Shown: positions 15,459 through 24,508 of the stretch, piece by piece
Position numbering within the stretch: the first letter of the stretch is position 1
Layout: every line of letters begins with the position of its first letter
From: Chitinophaga pinensis DSM 2588
GTDB lineage: Bacteria; Bacteroidota; Bacteroidia; Chitinophagales; Chitinophagaceae
Direction: 5' to 3'
Length of the DNA: 64,000 nt
NCBI RefSeq assembly: GCF_000024005.1
Contig: NC_013132.1
Coordinates: 2,226,001 to 2,290,000 of the forward strand
Translations under genes and position numbers: made by a program
Notes under the pieces: model-generated
What the model saw: the letters and a program-made list of their open reading frames with translations, nothing else
Told to the model about the DNA's origin: nothing
The model's database searches: none

Positions 15459-16508
15459 TTATTTATCCTTCACACATCTGAAACCAAGGTTTTCCAGTCC
15501 TGATTCCGGTGATGTTTTCATCCTGGCGGTTACCCTGTACCCCGAACAATATTCATCAGTACACATAAAAGAACCTCCCCGGATCGTATGTTTAGGCGAA
15601 GCAGGATCCTCCGGATCATAGCCGGCAGCAGGACCTTTCGGATTATCTCCCTGTTTCAGGCCGTAATAACGGCTATCATACCAGTCCGCACACCATTCCC
15701 ATACATTGCCTGACATATCGTATAAGCCATACGCGTTAGCTGCAAAGCTCTTTACAGGTGCAGCGCCGAAGTAACCATCTGTCTGTGTATTCTGATAGGG
15801 AAAATGACCATTCCAGGTATTGGCTTTGACCCTGCCTGTTGTGAGCGCCTCGGGGCCCCAGGGATAGGGCTGGTCTTTGAGACCACCTCTTGCCGCATAT
15901 TCCCATTCTGCCTCTGTAGGGAGCCGTTTACCCGCCCATTTAGCAAATGCCTGTGCATCATTCCAGGAGATGTGTACAACAGGCAGGTGCTCTTTTCCAT
16001 TGATATTGGTCGTTGGTCCACCAGGATGTTGCCAGCTGGCGCCCTGTATAAAAGACCACCATTGTGATACATCATCCAGGGGAACAGGATGGGAGGGAGG
16101 CGTGAACACAATAGATCCCGGGAGCAGCATACTGCTATCTGGTTCCGGAGAACCAGGTGGTAATTGCTGCATCAGCTCTTCTTTAGTGATTGGTCGTTCC
16201 GCAGTAGTGAGATAACCAGTCGCTTTTACGAATGCGGCAAATTCGGCATTAGTTACTTCATGTTCATCCATCCAGAAGCTATCCACGCGTACATCGTGAC
16301 GTGGTTTTTCGTCCGGATGTGCTTCCGCATCGTCTGCACCCATCGTGAAAGTACCGCCGGGTATAAGCACCATGCGGTTAAGTGTATCACTCACCGTGAG
16401 TGATGCTGTAGTATCGCCTGCAGGCGTCCTGGACGGCGGGTTATTCTGACAGGCGCACAGTAATACGCTGAGGCCCAGTGTCCATATGGCAATAGGATTA
16501 CTAAACAT
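15459..16508 (-). CDS. Formylglycine-generating enzyme (SUMF1) family lipoprotein
   Basis: About 349 aa from the Met at 16508, which gives a good lipoprotein signal (MFSNPIAIWTLGLSVLLCACQ, Cys lipidated); an upstream Met at 16556 is less likely. The FGE-sulfatase domain covers most of the protein: FTMGADDAEAHPDEKPRH, DEHEVTNAEFAAFV, GKRLPTEAEWEYAARGG, YDMSGNVWEWCADW. Near the C-terminus GGSFMCTDEYCSGYR retains the two Cys spaced C-x4-C that bind copper and act in true FGE enzymes, which many family members lack. It could oxidise a sulfatase cysteine or be another SUMF1-type enzyme. No classic sulfatase is adjacent. Confidence 0.88.
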   Translation of the reverse strand: MFSNPIAIWTLGLSVLLCACQNNPPSRTPAGDTTASLTVSDTLNRMVLIPGGTFTMGADDAEAHPDEKPRHDVRVDSFWMDEHEVTNAEFAAFVKATGYLTTAERPITKEELMQQLPPGSPEPDSSMLLPGSIVFTPPSHPVPLDDVSQWWSFIQGASWQHPGGPTTNINGKEHLPVVHISWNDAQAFAKWAGKRLPTEAEWEYAARGGLKDQPYPWGPEALTTGRVKANTWNGHFPYQNTQTDGYFGAAPVKSFAANAYGLYDMSGNVWEWCADWYDSRYYGLKQGDNPKGPAAGYDPEDPASPKHTIRGGSFMCTDEYCSGYRVTARMKTSPESGLENLGFRCVKDK

Positions 16509-16610
16509 TCCCCTAAGATCGTGAATCTGTATGTTAAATTTTAGCTCCCTTAACAATTAAATAATGGGTGATACAAATAAACTATTGTAAACTGCATCCT
16601 TGTTTTATAT

Positions 16611-17966
16611 ATGGAACAATTCAGCGCACCTTTCAGCCGTCATGATTTTGGAGAGAATTTCCTTTGGGGAGTGACGATTTCCGCATTTCAGAATGAAGGG
16701 GCCTGCGATGCCGATGGTAAAGGGAAGTCTATCTGGGACGAGTTTACCACCAAGAAAGGAAAGATTAAAGATGGTACCAATGCACTTGTGACAGTCGATT
16801 TCTATAACCGTTACCGGGAAGATATTCAGCTGGTCAAACAAATGGGTTTTGATGTGTTCCGTTTTTCTATTTCCTGGCCGCGTATTCTGCCGGAAGGTAC
16901 CGGCAAGGTGAATCAGGCGGGCATCGATTATTATCACCGGGTGATAGACGCCTGTCTGGAAGCCGGACTGATACCATACGTTACTTTATATCACTGGGAT
17001 TTACCGCATGCAATTGAACACAAGGGAGGATGGTGCCACCGTGGCGTTATTTTCGCTTTTGAAGAATATGTGCGTATATGTGTACAGGCGTTTGGAGATA
17101 AGGTGAAGAACTGGATTGTGATGAACGAGCCTTTTGGTTTTACATCATTAGGCTACATGTTGGGCGTCCATGCACCCGGTAAATTTGGCGTATCCTATTT
17201 TCTTCCGGCGGTACATCATGTGCTGCTTGCACAGGCAGTAGGTGCGAAAGTCATCCGGGAGACCGTCAAAGAAGCCAATATAGGGACTTGTCTGTCCTGT
17301 TCCTATATTTACCCTTACACACAGCAAGAGGGCGATATACAGGCTGCAAAGAAGGCGGATGCGCTATTCAATCGCCTGTTCCTGGAGCCGGTACTGGGCA
17401 TGGGGTATCCGGTGGATGATTTCCCCTTATTACGCCGGATAGAAAGACGCTATGCCTTGTGGCGGGATTGGGACCAGCTGTCATTCGATTTTGATTTTAT
17501 CGGCGTCCAGAACTATTTCCCGTTGGTGGTACGCAGGAATGCGTTTATGCCGGTGGTCGGCATATCCGAAGTAAAACCGAAGTCCCGCCGGGTGCCAATG
17601 ACGGCGTTAGGCTGGGAGATCAGCGGGGAAGGGATGTATGCCATCCTGAAACAGTTTGGTGCTTATAAAGGCATTAAACGGCTGATGGTAACGGAAAGCG
17701 GGGCTGCCTTTGCTGATATTATGAGTGGGGGTGCTATCGATGATCAGGACCGTATTGGTTACTTTAAGGAATATTTGGCTGGTGTACTGAAGGCGAAGAG
17801 GGAGGGGATACCGATAGACGGGTATTTTGCCTGGACGCTGACAGATAATTTCGAATGGGCGGAAGGATATAAGGCCCGCTTTGGGTTAGTGCATGTAGAT
17901 CGTGATACGCAGGTGCGGACGATGAAAAGCTCCGGACAGTGGTTCAGCGAGTTGTTAAAAAAATAA
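16611..17966 (+). CDS. Glycoside hydrolase family 1 beta-glucosidase-like
   Basis: 451 aa, normal for GH1. The TIM barrel starts with FLWGVTISAFQNEGACDADGKG. The acid/base Glu is in NWIVMNEPFGF and the nucleophile Glu in RLMVTESGAAF (TESG instead of the usual TENG). The end shows FAWTLTDNFEWAEGYKARFG. There is no signal peptide, so it is probably cytoplasmic and hydrolyses beta-glucosides or beta-galactosides. It is transcribed divergently from the SUMF1-like gene and is a single-gene unit ended by a terminator. Confidence 0.94.
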   Translation: MEQFSAPFSRHDFGENFLWGVTISAFQNEGACDADGKGKSIWDEFTTKKGKIKDGTNALVTVDFYNRYREDIQLVKQMGFDVFRFSISWPRILPEGTGKVNQAGIDYYHRVIDACLEAGLIPYVTLYHWDLPHAIEHKGGWCHRGVIFAFEEYVRICVQAFGDKVKNWIVMNEPFGFTSLGYMLGVHAPGKFGVSYFLPAVHHVLLAQAVGAKVIRETVKEANIGTCLSCSYIYPYTQQEGDIQAAKKADALFNRLFLEPVLGMGYPVDDFPLLRRIERRYALWRDWDQLSFDFDFIGVQNYFPLVVRRNAFMPVVGISEVKPKSRRVPMTALGWEISGEGMYAILKQFGAYKGIKRLMVTESGAAFADIMSGGAIDDQDRIGYFKEYLAGVLKAKREGIPIDGYFAWTLTDNFEWAEGYKARFGLVHVDRDTQVRTMKSSGQWFSELLKK

Positions 17967-18016
17967 AGCAACGCTTGCTTTTAAGGCAGTTTGTTTCAAA
18001 TAATTGTAATATAGAA

Positions 18017-18054
18017 AAAGCCCATAGCAGCTGCTATGGGCTTTAATATTTTCG
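18017..18054. terminator. Bidirectional intrinsic terminator
   Basis: AAAGCCCATAGCAG (18017-18030) is directly followed by its perfect reverse complement (18031-18044) and then TAATATTTT. It serves the GH1 gene and the convergent outer-membrane-protein gene. Confidence 0.85.
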
Positions 18055-18071
18055 GGTAATCCGTTATCAGA

Positions 18072-19304
18072 TCAATCGTATGTTCTGCGCAGGAACCAGA
18101 TGTCTCTCAGAGAGAAGTGGAACACGCCGTTGATGTATGTTTCTTTCACAAGACCGCCGCTGGTAGTACCTCTCTGTCCTACTTCAATACCTATGTAGTA
18201 ACGCAGGTAGTTGGATTTGGAAGGAAGGGATACACCGACAGTACCCGCTACATCCTTGATCTGGTTGTTGTTTACTACCAGGTAGGATTTGTAGTAGGAA
18301 GCACCTGCCTGTATCACTACCCCCTCGATCTGCTGAGAGCCGTACATACGTCTGAAGGTATATTCCAGACCTGTGGACATACGCTCAGAGTTAGCGAACA
18401 GGTAGTTTGTGCTGGCAGGTTTGGTATCGGCCCACATTTGTTTGCGGTAGTCGGCCAACCAGCTGATGGTACCGTTACCCAGGTGGATACCGGCGCCGTA
18501 TTGTTCTGGCAGGGTATATTTTTCTTTAGCGAGATCATCCTGAAACAGTGTGGTTTCGGATGCATTCATCACTATCAGTTTTTTCTCGTAGCTCAGTTTG
18601 GTTTTAAAGCGGTAGGTAGCACCGAGGCCCAGTACCCAATCACCACCCAGTCTGCCGGCATATTGTACACCTGCATTGAAGTTGGTATTGAAAGCGTAGC
18701 GCTGGATCTTGGTAGATACGGTATCGCCGCCCACGTTTTCTGTGGTATTGTTAGGACCGAACAGGAAGTTAGTGGACACACCAACAGCGAAGTTTTTGGT
18801 TATTCTTACACCATTGGAAATGTATGCTTTATAAATACCCCCAGTACCTTCCGTGGTGGTAGTCTGGGGTGATGTATCAACGAATTTGGTAGAGACCAGC
18901 TTGTAATCGACGTTGCTGAACTGGCCGAAACCAAGGCTCATACCCCATCTGCTGTTCACTTTGAACCCCATTGCCAGACGTTTGATATTGACATCGCCAG
19001 CCTGTCTGTTCAGGGTAGTCGCATCTTTATAATTAACGGACTGTGCGCGCAGGGAAACATCGAACATGAAATGCTGACGAGGTAGTGCCGCGTAGGATGC
19101 AGGGTTCAGTTCGTTCAGGTAGTTATCCGAACGACGGCCTATACCTGTGCTACCCACTCCGAAGTTGCGGGTGTAATCATGTTCCTCCTGGTCACCGATG
19201 GCATACGCAGAGTAGAGTGAATTGATACCGTGTTGTGCCATTGCCTTGCCGCCCAGTAAAAGCATCAGGCCGCATAAGCCGGTCGTATATTGTATTCGCT
19301 TCAT
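18072..19304 (-). CDS. Predicted outer-membrane beta-barrel protein
   Basis: About 410 aa from the Met at 19304 (MKRIQYTTGLCGLMLLLGGKAMAQ, signal peptide). An upstream Met at 19325 is less likely. The mature part alternates aromatic and polar residues in many short strands (FMFDVSLRAQSVNYKD, RWGMSLGFGQFSNVDYKLVS, VLGLGATYRFKTKLSYEKK) and ends with the aromatic IWFLRRTYD, all typical of a beta-barrel. N-terminal NSLYSAYAIGD and NELNPASYAALP resemble FadL/PorV-like Bacteroidota barrels. The substrate is unknown. It lies 20 nt downstream of the DUF4270 gene and is probably co-transcribed with it. Confidence 0.75.
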   Translation of the reverse strand: MKRIQYTTGLCGLMLLLGGKAMAQHGINSLYSAYAIGDQEEHDYTRNFGVGSTGIGRRSDNYLNELNPASYAALPRQHFMFDVSLRAQSVNYKDATTLNRQAGDVNIKRLAMGFKVNSRWGMSLGFGQFSNVDYKLVSTKFVDTSPQTTTTEGTGGIYKAYISNGVRITKNFAVGVSTNFLFGPNNTTENVGGDTVSTKIQRYAFNTNFNAGVQYAGRLGGDWVLGLGATYRFKTKLSYEKKLIVMNASETTLFQDDLAKEKYTLPEQYGAGIHLGNGTISWLADYRKQMWADTKPASTNYLFANSERMSTGLEYTFRRMYGSQQIEGVVIQAGASYYKSYLVVNNNQIKDVAGTVGVSLPSKSNYLRYYIGIEVGQRGTTSGGLVKETYINGVFHFSLRDIWFLRRTYD

Positions 19305-19324
19305 GTAGTCAATTCTTGATTGCA

Positions 19325-20659
19325 TTATTTATACCGCAGGTAATAAATCTGTATGGTAATTCTGTTGGTGGAGTTCCGGTTGTCTCCCAGGATCGCACGG
19401 TCAAAGTTACTAAGACCTGTGTTTCTTGGAGGCAATAAGGCCAGTCCGCGGTAAGAATTGTCAGTCGTATTTAATTGTGCAATGCAATAATTGGTAATAT
19501 CGTAGGTATACGCAGTACCTGTGTTGTAGATAACGTCTGTCACCAGGCTTCCGTACTGGATAGCACCGGTAAGCGGAGAGCGGAGTGTATCCTCGATCAC
19601 GTTACCGCTGTTAATAACACCAAGTGGCAGGTTGGCAGGCAGGAAGTAAGGGTACTTGTAAGTTGCCTTTTCCGGTCTGACAGTGAGGGTAGCCCTCATG
19701 ATCTTGGAGAACTTGTTCAGCTGGTTGAACGTTTTGAGATAAGGGAAGTCGATACGGCCTACGATGTTGGTCAGTGGCTGTACGAATATTCTGCGGTCTG
19801 CGTCGGCAGAAGGGAGTAATTTTTTACCAGGACCTAATACCGTCAGCGGAGAACCGGCAGGGCGTTCCACATCTACGTGGTTGAACTGCAGGGATGAATT
19901 GTATACCGCGAAGTCTCTGTATTCCTGTTTGATCTCACCGGGAGTGGTATGGAAGAAGAGGCGCAGGTTCAGGGAGTCATCCGCTCTGAGGGCGGTGATC
20001 ATCTGGCTGTTAGCGCCTGGTTTCAGTGCCAGACCTTTAAAGTACTGGAGGAACTGCTGCTGATTGGTGATAGTCGTGCTGTTCTTGTCCGCGAGGTCAA
20101 AGAACTCTTTACCCAGTACGTCACTGATTCTGATACGGAGTGTCGTATCGCGGTGAGGACGGATCATTACCTGTCTTGATCCAATTGGAGTAGGTTCAGT
20201 GGCAAAGTTGCTGTAACTATATAAGAAAGCGCTGTTACCCTGACGTTTGATGGTCTCGGTAACGCGGTATACTTCAATGTGCTGAGGAAGGGTAGTATCG
20301 CCATAATGCTCCAGTGTCGGATGGATCATCAGTACCATGGAGTCATAGATAGCCCTGTCAGGGATGGCGGTACCACTATAAGCATTTACCTGCCAGAAAG
20401 AGGTAGAAGATATTTTACCAAATACAGGATCATTATTGGTACCAACAAGGGCTGTACCCAGGTTGGAAGTAGGAACAGAATCAAGGTATGCCGTGCTCAT
20501 TGTCATAGTGATGGTATCTGTTACCAGATACTCTGTACCACTCTGATCTGTGATACCATCATACAAAAAGCCTTCTTTTTCACAGGCAGCGGCGCCAGTG
20601 ATCAATAATGCACAAACCAGGTATTTACAGGCCACTTTGGCGCGGATACTTTTATTCAT
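19325..20659 (-). CDS. DUF4270 family lipoprotein
   Basis: About 444 aa from the Met at 20659 (MNKSIRAKVACKYLVCALLITGAAACEK), with a lipobox ending at Cys. The body matches the DUF4270 pattern: TDTITMTMSTAYLDSVPT, LVGTNNDPVFGKISSTSFWQV, VLGKEFFDLADK, YFKGLALKP, a long beta-rich domain, and C-terminal RITIQIYYLRYK. The function of DUF4270 is unknown; it is abundant in Bacteroidota and surface or periplasmic. The next gene downstream is a barrel protein, suggesting the two act together in the outer membrane. Confidence 0.85.
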   Translation of the reverse strand: MNKSIRAKVACKYLVCALLITGAAACEKEGFLYDGITDQSGTEYLVTDTITMTMSTAYLDSVPTSNLGTALVGTNNDPVFGKISSTSFWQVNAYSGTAIPDRAIYDSMVLMIHPTLEHYGDTTLPQHIEVYRVTETIKRQGNSAFLYSYSNFATEPTPIGSRQVMIRPHRDTTLRIRISDVLGKEFFDLADKNSTTITNQQQFLQYFKGLALKPGANSQMITALRADDSLNLRLFFHTTPGEIKQEYRDFAVYNSSLQFNHVDVERPAGSPLTVLGPGKKLLPSADADRRIFVQPLTNIVGRIDFPYLKTFNQLNKFSKIMRATLTVRPEKATYKYPYFLPANLPLGVINSGNVIEDTLRSPLTGAIQYGSLVTDVIYNTGTAYTYDITNYCIAQLNTTDNSYRGLALLPPRNTGLSNFDRAILGDNRNSTNRITIQIYYLRYK

Positions 20660-20853
20660 GGAGCGCAATTTTAGACAGGAACCCAACTTCACGCTTATTT
20701 AATATGCGAATAAGCTCTTTTTATCGACGAATAACCAATCATATTCGTTGTGCTACTGTTGGGGTAGCAAGCTCCCCCTTACAGGAAAAAACCCGTTGGC
20801 AGATAAAAAGGCATGATTTGTCTGCCAAAATTCCCCAAATATCTATTTTATGA

Positions 20854-20882
20854 TTGAGCTTAAATAAGTGCGGATAATTTTG
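20854..20882 (+). promoter_or_regulatory. Promoter of the Kelch-DUF4907 operon
   Basis: TAATTTTG at 20875-20882 is a perfect -7 element (TAnnTTTG). TTG at 20854-20856 lies 18 nt upstream as a -33 element. Transcription would start near 20889, about 20 nt before the Kelch gene. Confidence 0.55.
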
Positions 20883-20910
20883 GCAGCTATTAAAAAAGTA
20901 AAAATAACTT

Positions 20911-21930
20911 ATGCGCTATTTAAATGTATGTTTTCTGGGATTGGCCGCACTTACGTTAGCCTCCTGTTCATCAAGCGACGATACGACCAAGCTGGGTAAC
21001 TGGGTAAGAAGAGCAGATTACCAGGGCGACGCCAGAAGGGAAGCAGTAAGCTTTGTGATCGGAGATACAGCGTATGTGGGAACTGGCACCAGTGGTGTTG
21101 ATGGAGGTACTTTATTAAGTTCATTTTATAAGTACGATCCAGCGAAAGATAACTGGACTATGATAGCGTCTTTACAGGATCCAAACGATGCTTCCAAGAG
21201 CCTGGCACGTACAGGTGCATCCGCTTTTGCTGCTGCAGGTAAAGGTTATGTTGCAACTGGTAGCGATGCGGATTTCAAATCACTGAAAGATACCTGGGAA
21301 TACAACCCATCTACAAATAGCTGGAGCAGCAAAGCTGATTTTCCAGGCGCTGCGCGTTACTTCGCTGTAGCGTTCGCTGTTAAAGATCAGGGTTACCTGG
21401 GTACAGGCTACGATGGTGGCAACAACATGAGCGACTTCTTTAAATTCAATCCTTCTACCAACAGCTGGACCCCGATCACAGCACTGAAAGATAAAAGAAG
21501 ACAGGCGGTTGCCTTCGTAATCAAAGACAGCGCATACGTTGTAACCGGTACCGGTGCAGGTACAGTACCAACCCGTATGTATGTATACGATGCTGCTAAC
21601 GACGTTTGGAAAGAGAAAGCTAAAATCGAAAATGCTACTGACGATTCTTTCGATGATGACTACTCTTCTATCTCCCGTTACGGTGGTGTTGCTTTCGTAA
21701 TCAACAACAAAGCATACGTAACTACAGGTTCCAGCTCTGCAACATGGGAATATGAGCCAGTAAGCGACCGTTGGACAGAAAAAACCGCTTTCGATGGTGC
21801 AAGCCGTACCAGCGCAGTTGGTTTCACTGTTAAAAACAGAGGTTTCGTAGGTACTGGTTACTCCAGCAGCACTTACCTGGATGACCTGTTTGAATTCTAT
21901 CCTGACCAGGAAAACGATACGAATGACTAA
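20911..21930 (+). CDS. Kelch-repeat beta-propeller lipoprotein
   Basis: 339 aa with lipoprotein signal MRYLNVCFLGLAALTLASCSSS. The mature protein is about six Kelch blades, seen as repeating hydrophobic strand plus GTG-type turns: AYVGTGTSG, GYVATGSDA, GYLGTGYDG, AYVVTGTGA, AYVTTGSSS, GFVGTGYSS, each followed by a W-x-x-x segment (TWEYNPSTNSW, FKFNPSTNSW, TWEYEPVSDRW). Likely a surface or periplasmic binding propeller. Its last 8 nt overlap the DUF4907 gene, a recurrent pairing in this phylum. Codons are biased to C- and T-ending forms such as AAC, TTC and CGT, suggesting strong expression. Confidence 0.9.
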   Translation: MRYLNVCFLGLAALTLASCSSSDDTTKLGNWVRRADYQGDARREAVSFVIGDTAYVGTGTSGVDGGTLLSSFYKYDPAKDNWTMIASLQDPNDASKSLARTGASAFAAAGKGYVATGSDADFKSLKDTWEYNPSTNSWSSKADFPGAARYFAVAFAVKDQGYLGTGYDGGNNMSDFFKFNPSTNSWTPITALKDKRRQAVAFVIKDSAYVVTGTGAGTVPTRMYVYDAANDVWKEKAKIENATDDSFDDDYSSISRYGGVAFVINNKAYVTTGSSSATWEYEPVSDRWTEKTAFDGASRTSAVGFTVKNRGFVGTGYSSSTYLDDLFEFYPDQENDTND

Positions 21931-22294
21931 TAAGAGGTCTTTTCTGATCGCTTCACTGGTTGCCGGACTGGCTTTTACAGCCTGCCAGCAAAAACAGACA
22001 GAACGAACTGAACATACTCAAGATACAGCTACTACCGCAGTGCATGACAGCATTGCGGTAGTAACGTTTCAGCTGGACAAAGGGGGATGGGGCTATAAGA
22101 TCAACAAAGGCACTCATACCTACATTGAACAGCCATTCATCCCCGTAATAGTTGGCAATAAGCCCTTCCAAAATGAAGAGGACGCCAGGAAAGTGGGAGA
22201 AAATATTGCCGCCAAGCTCAGGAAAAACCCTGGCGGACTGCCAGATTTAACCCGGCAGGAGCTGCTTGATATGAAAATAGCCGGTGTAGAGTAG
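21923..22294 (+). CDS. DUF4907 family lipoprotein
   Basis: About 123 aa from Met 21923 (MTNKRSFLIASLVAGLAFTACQ), a lipoprotein signal; an earlier ATG at 21881 lies deep in the Kelch gene and is rejected. DUF4907 signatures are GGWGYKINKGTHTYIEQPFIP and GNKPFQNEEDARKVGENIAAKL, then PDLTRQELLDMKIAGVE. The function is unknown. The start overlaps the Kelch stop, implying coupled translation and perhaps a complex. Confidence 0.85.
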   Translation: MTNKRSFLIASLVAGLAFTACQQKQTERTEHTQDTATTAVHDSIAVVTFQLDKGGWGYKINKGTHTYIEQPFIPVIVGNKPFQNEEDARKVGENIAAKLRKNPGGLPDLTRQELLDMKIAGVE

Positions 22295-22337
22295 CACTAA
22301 AACTCTTCGGTAGACATATTGTAACTTATATTAATAT

Positions 22338-22361
22338 TGGCCACAGTACTGTGTCTGGCCA
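22338..22361. promoter_or_regulatory. Dyad-symmetric site upstream of the LytS-type kinase
   Basis: Two TGGCCA palindromes at 22338-22343 and 22356-22361 flank a central dyad CACAGTACTGTG (22342-22353). It sits between the DUF4907 stop and the kinase start. It has no T-tail, so it is more likely a protein-binding site than a terminator, though an mRNA hairpin is possible. Confidence 0.35.
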
Positions 22362-22472
22362 TATCGGCTACCTATTCCCCCCGAAATTTTAACATTCCTT
22401 TTACTACACTTAACAAATTTTAACAGCCTGTTTACGGGAATTGAGTGTAAGTTTATCGCGCTTTTGGGCTAC

Positions 22473-23729
22473 ATGATAAATTTAAAACAACTCTATAAGA
22501 ACCGGTTATTCAGGGTAGGCCTACATATTGTAGTCTGGACCAGCTTCCTGTTCTTTCCCTTTTTTATCTACCGGATCAAGATTCAGCACCCCTGGTTCTT
22601 TGCCCGGGAAATAGTGGACAACCTCTTTCTCATAGGCTTGTTTTATCTCAATTTTTATGTACTGATCCCCCGGTTTTTCACATTAAAGAAAATCGTTTAC
22701 TACCTGTCTTTTGTGGTACTGACATTGGTTTTTATCATTGTACAGCAGGCAGTTACGGAATATGTTTTCTGGAAAACCTTCGCAGCCGAAGAGACGGTAA
22801 TGGTACCACCCAGGAACGGCGATACCCGGCTTACACCGGCGCCTTCCGGATTTATGCGGTATCATCTGCTGGAAAGCCGGCTGCATGAAAAAGAAGGGGA
22901 TGGTAATGTACCCCTCTACGCAGCCGCCAGTCTGAATGACTCCATGGGGCTCCGTGGCAGGGAATATATCAGTAGTCAGCAGGAACTGTCTTTCCTGGAT
23001 TATATCCTCTTTCCGGACATATTGCGGAAATCAGTTTTTGCAGCACTCCTCATGCTTTTTATGAGCGGATTCATCAAAATAGCACAGGAGTGGTTTAAGA
23101 GCGAACAGCAAAGGGAAGTGTTGAAGGTGGAAAACCTCAATGCGGAATTGAAATTTCTGAAGTCGCAGATCAATCCACACTTTCTGTTTAACTGCCTGAA
23201 TACTATTTACTCACTGGCGCATAAACATTCCGCCCAGACAGAACACGCGATTGTCAAACTGTCTACCATTATGCGGTATATGATTTATGATTCCAATGAA
23301 GATAAGGTGCAGCTGCAACAGGAACTGCAATACCTGGAAGACTATATTGATATTCAACGTCTGAGAATGCCTGACGATATAGTAGTGGATTATGCGGTAC
23401 AGGGAAATCCGGCAGGACTTAAAATAGCCCCCATGTTATTGGTGCCTTTTGTGGAAAACGCCTTTAAACATGGGATCAGCTACGCTGAACCTTCTTTTAT
23501 TGCCATAGCCCTGGCGATTGAAAAGAATGAAATGAGACTGGTTGTGGAAAACAGCCGCTTCCGTCAGCGGATGGCAGAAAAAGGTGGCATCGGTTTACAG
23601 AATGTGCGTAAACGCCTTGAATTACTGTATACCGATCACCATGAGCTGGAAATCACGGAATCCGAAACCCAATTTATTGTTGATTTAAAAATCGTGTTGA
23701 AAAATGATCAGGTGTATAGCGGTGGATGA
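22473..23729 (+). CDS. LytS-type membrane sensor histidine kinase
   Basis: About 418 aa from ATG 22473 (a TTG at 22464 would add three residues). Four hydrophobic segments (about 14-35, 47-70, 75-95, 185-205) form a membrane sensor. The cytoplasmic His_kinase domain shows the phosphorylated His in LKSQINPHFLFNCLNTIYSL, followed by an HATPase_c domain with PFVENAFKHGIS (N box) and GGIGLQNVRKRL (G box). It overlaps the response regulator gene by 26 nt. The ligand is unknown; the Kelch-DUF4907 pair just upstream may be linked. Confidence 0.93.
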   Translation: MINLKQLYKNRLFRVGLHIVVWTSFLFFPFFIYRIKIQHPWFFAREIVDNLFLIGLFYLNFYVLIPRFFTLKKIVYYLSFVVLTLVFIIVQQAVTEYVFWKTFAAEETVMVPPRNGDTRLTPAPSGFMRYHLLESRLHEKEGDGNVPLYAAASLNDSMGLRGREYISSQQELSFLDYILFPDILRKSVFAALLMLFMSGFIKIAQEWFKSEQQREVLKVENLNAELKFLKSQINPHFLFNCLNTIYSLAHKHSAQTEHAIVKLSTIMRYMIYDSNEDKVQLQQELQYLEDYIDIQRLRMPDDIVVDYAVQGNPAGLKIAPMLLVPFVENAFKHGISYAEPSFIAIALAIEKNEMRLVVENSRFRQRMAEKGGIGLQNVRKRLELLYTDHHELEITESETQFIVDLKIVLKNDQVYSGG

Positions 23730-24414
23730 CGAACCACTTGCGTTGGAAATAATCACTGATTTTGCAAAGAAGGTGCCCTTTCTGCAACTGGTAGGCACGT
23801 TCCAAAATGCGACCGAGGCATTGCGCTTTCTGCAGGAAGAGCGTGTGGACCTGCTTTTCCTCGATATTAAAATGCCGGACATTACCGGTATTCAGTTGAT
23901 GAAATCCCTGAAATATCCACCGATGGTCATCTTTACCACCGCATATGGAGAATATGCACTGGAAGGATTTGACCTGGAAGTGGTGGACTACCTCTTGAAG
24001 CCCGTACCATTCGAACGTTTTCTGCGATCGGCTACCAAAGCGCTTGAGCTCAGAAGTATGTCTCAGCAGAAAAACGGAGACAGCAGTAACGGGCATGTTA
24101 ATGACTACATCTTCATCAAAACAGAATACAAGATCATCAAGATCAATCTGGAAGATATTTTATTCATCGAAGCACTGAAAGATTATACGAAAATTTATAC
24201 TCCTCATCAGCCGGTACTTACACTGCGCAGCCTTAAATCATTTGAAACACGTTTGCCTGCAGAGAAATTCATCAGGGTACACCGCTCTTATGTCGTGTCG
24301 CTGAATAAGATCAATTCTGTGGAAAAGAACACCGTGATGATCGCCAATCAGTCTATCCCTATCAGTGATGGTTACAGGGATAAGTTCTATGACGTGATCA
24401 ACCGGAACAGTTAA
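23704..24414 (+). CDS. LytTR-family response regulator
   Basis: 236 aa. The receiver domain has DDE at 8-10, phospho-acceptor Asp54 in LLFLDIKMPD, Thr in VIFTTAYGEY, and Lys in DYLLKPVPFERF. The C-terminal LytTR DNA-binding domain shows FIKTEYKIIKINLEDILFIE, KDYTKIYT and RVHRSYVVSLNKI. It is the cognate partner of the overlapping LytS-type kinase. Targets unknown. Confidence 0.95.
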   Translation: MIRCIAVDDEPLALEIITDFAKKVPFLQLVGTFQNATEALRFLQEERVDLLFLDIKMPDITGIQLMKSLKYPPMVIFTTAYGEYALEGFDLEVVDYLLKPVPFERFLRSATKALELRSMSQQKNGDSSNGHVNDYIFIKTEYKIIKINLEDILFIEALKDYTKIYTPHQPVLTLRSLKSFETRLPAEKFIRVHRSYVVSLNKINSVEKNTVMIANQSIPISDGYRDKFYDVINRNS

Positions 24415-24443
24415 TACGTCTGCAATAACAATAGCATAAACGA

Positions 24444-24478
24444 AAAACGGTAAACAGTGTTATACTGCTTACCGTTTT
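24444..24478. terminator. Bidirectional intrinsic terminator
   Basis: AAAACGGTAA (24444-24453) pairs with TTACCGTTTT (24469-24478), with an inner CAG/CTG pair after one mismatch. It lies between the response regulator and the convergent cysteine desulfurase gene. Confidence 0.8.
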
Positions 24479-24508
24479 CTTATTTATGAATATCCTATTG
24501 CGGATCGC

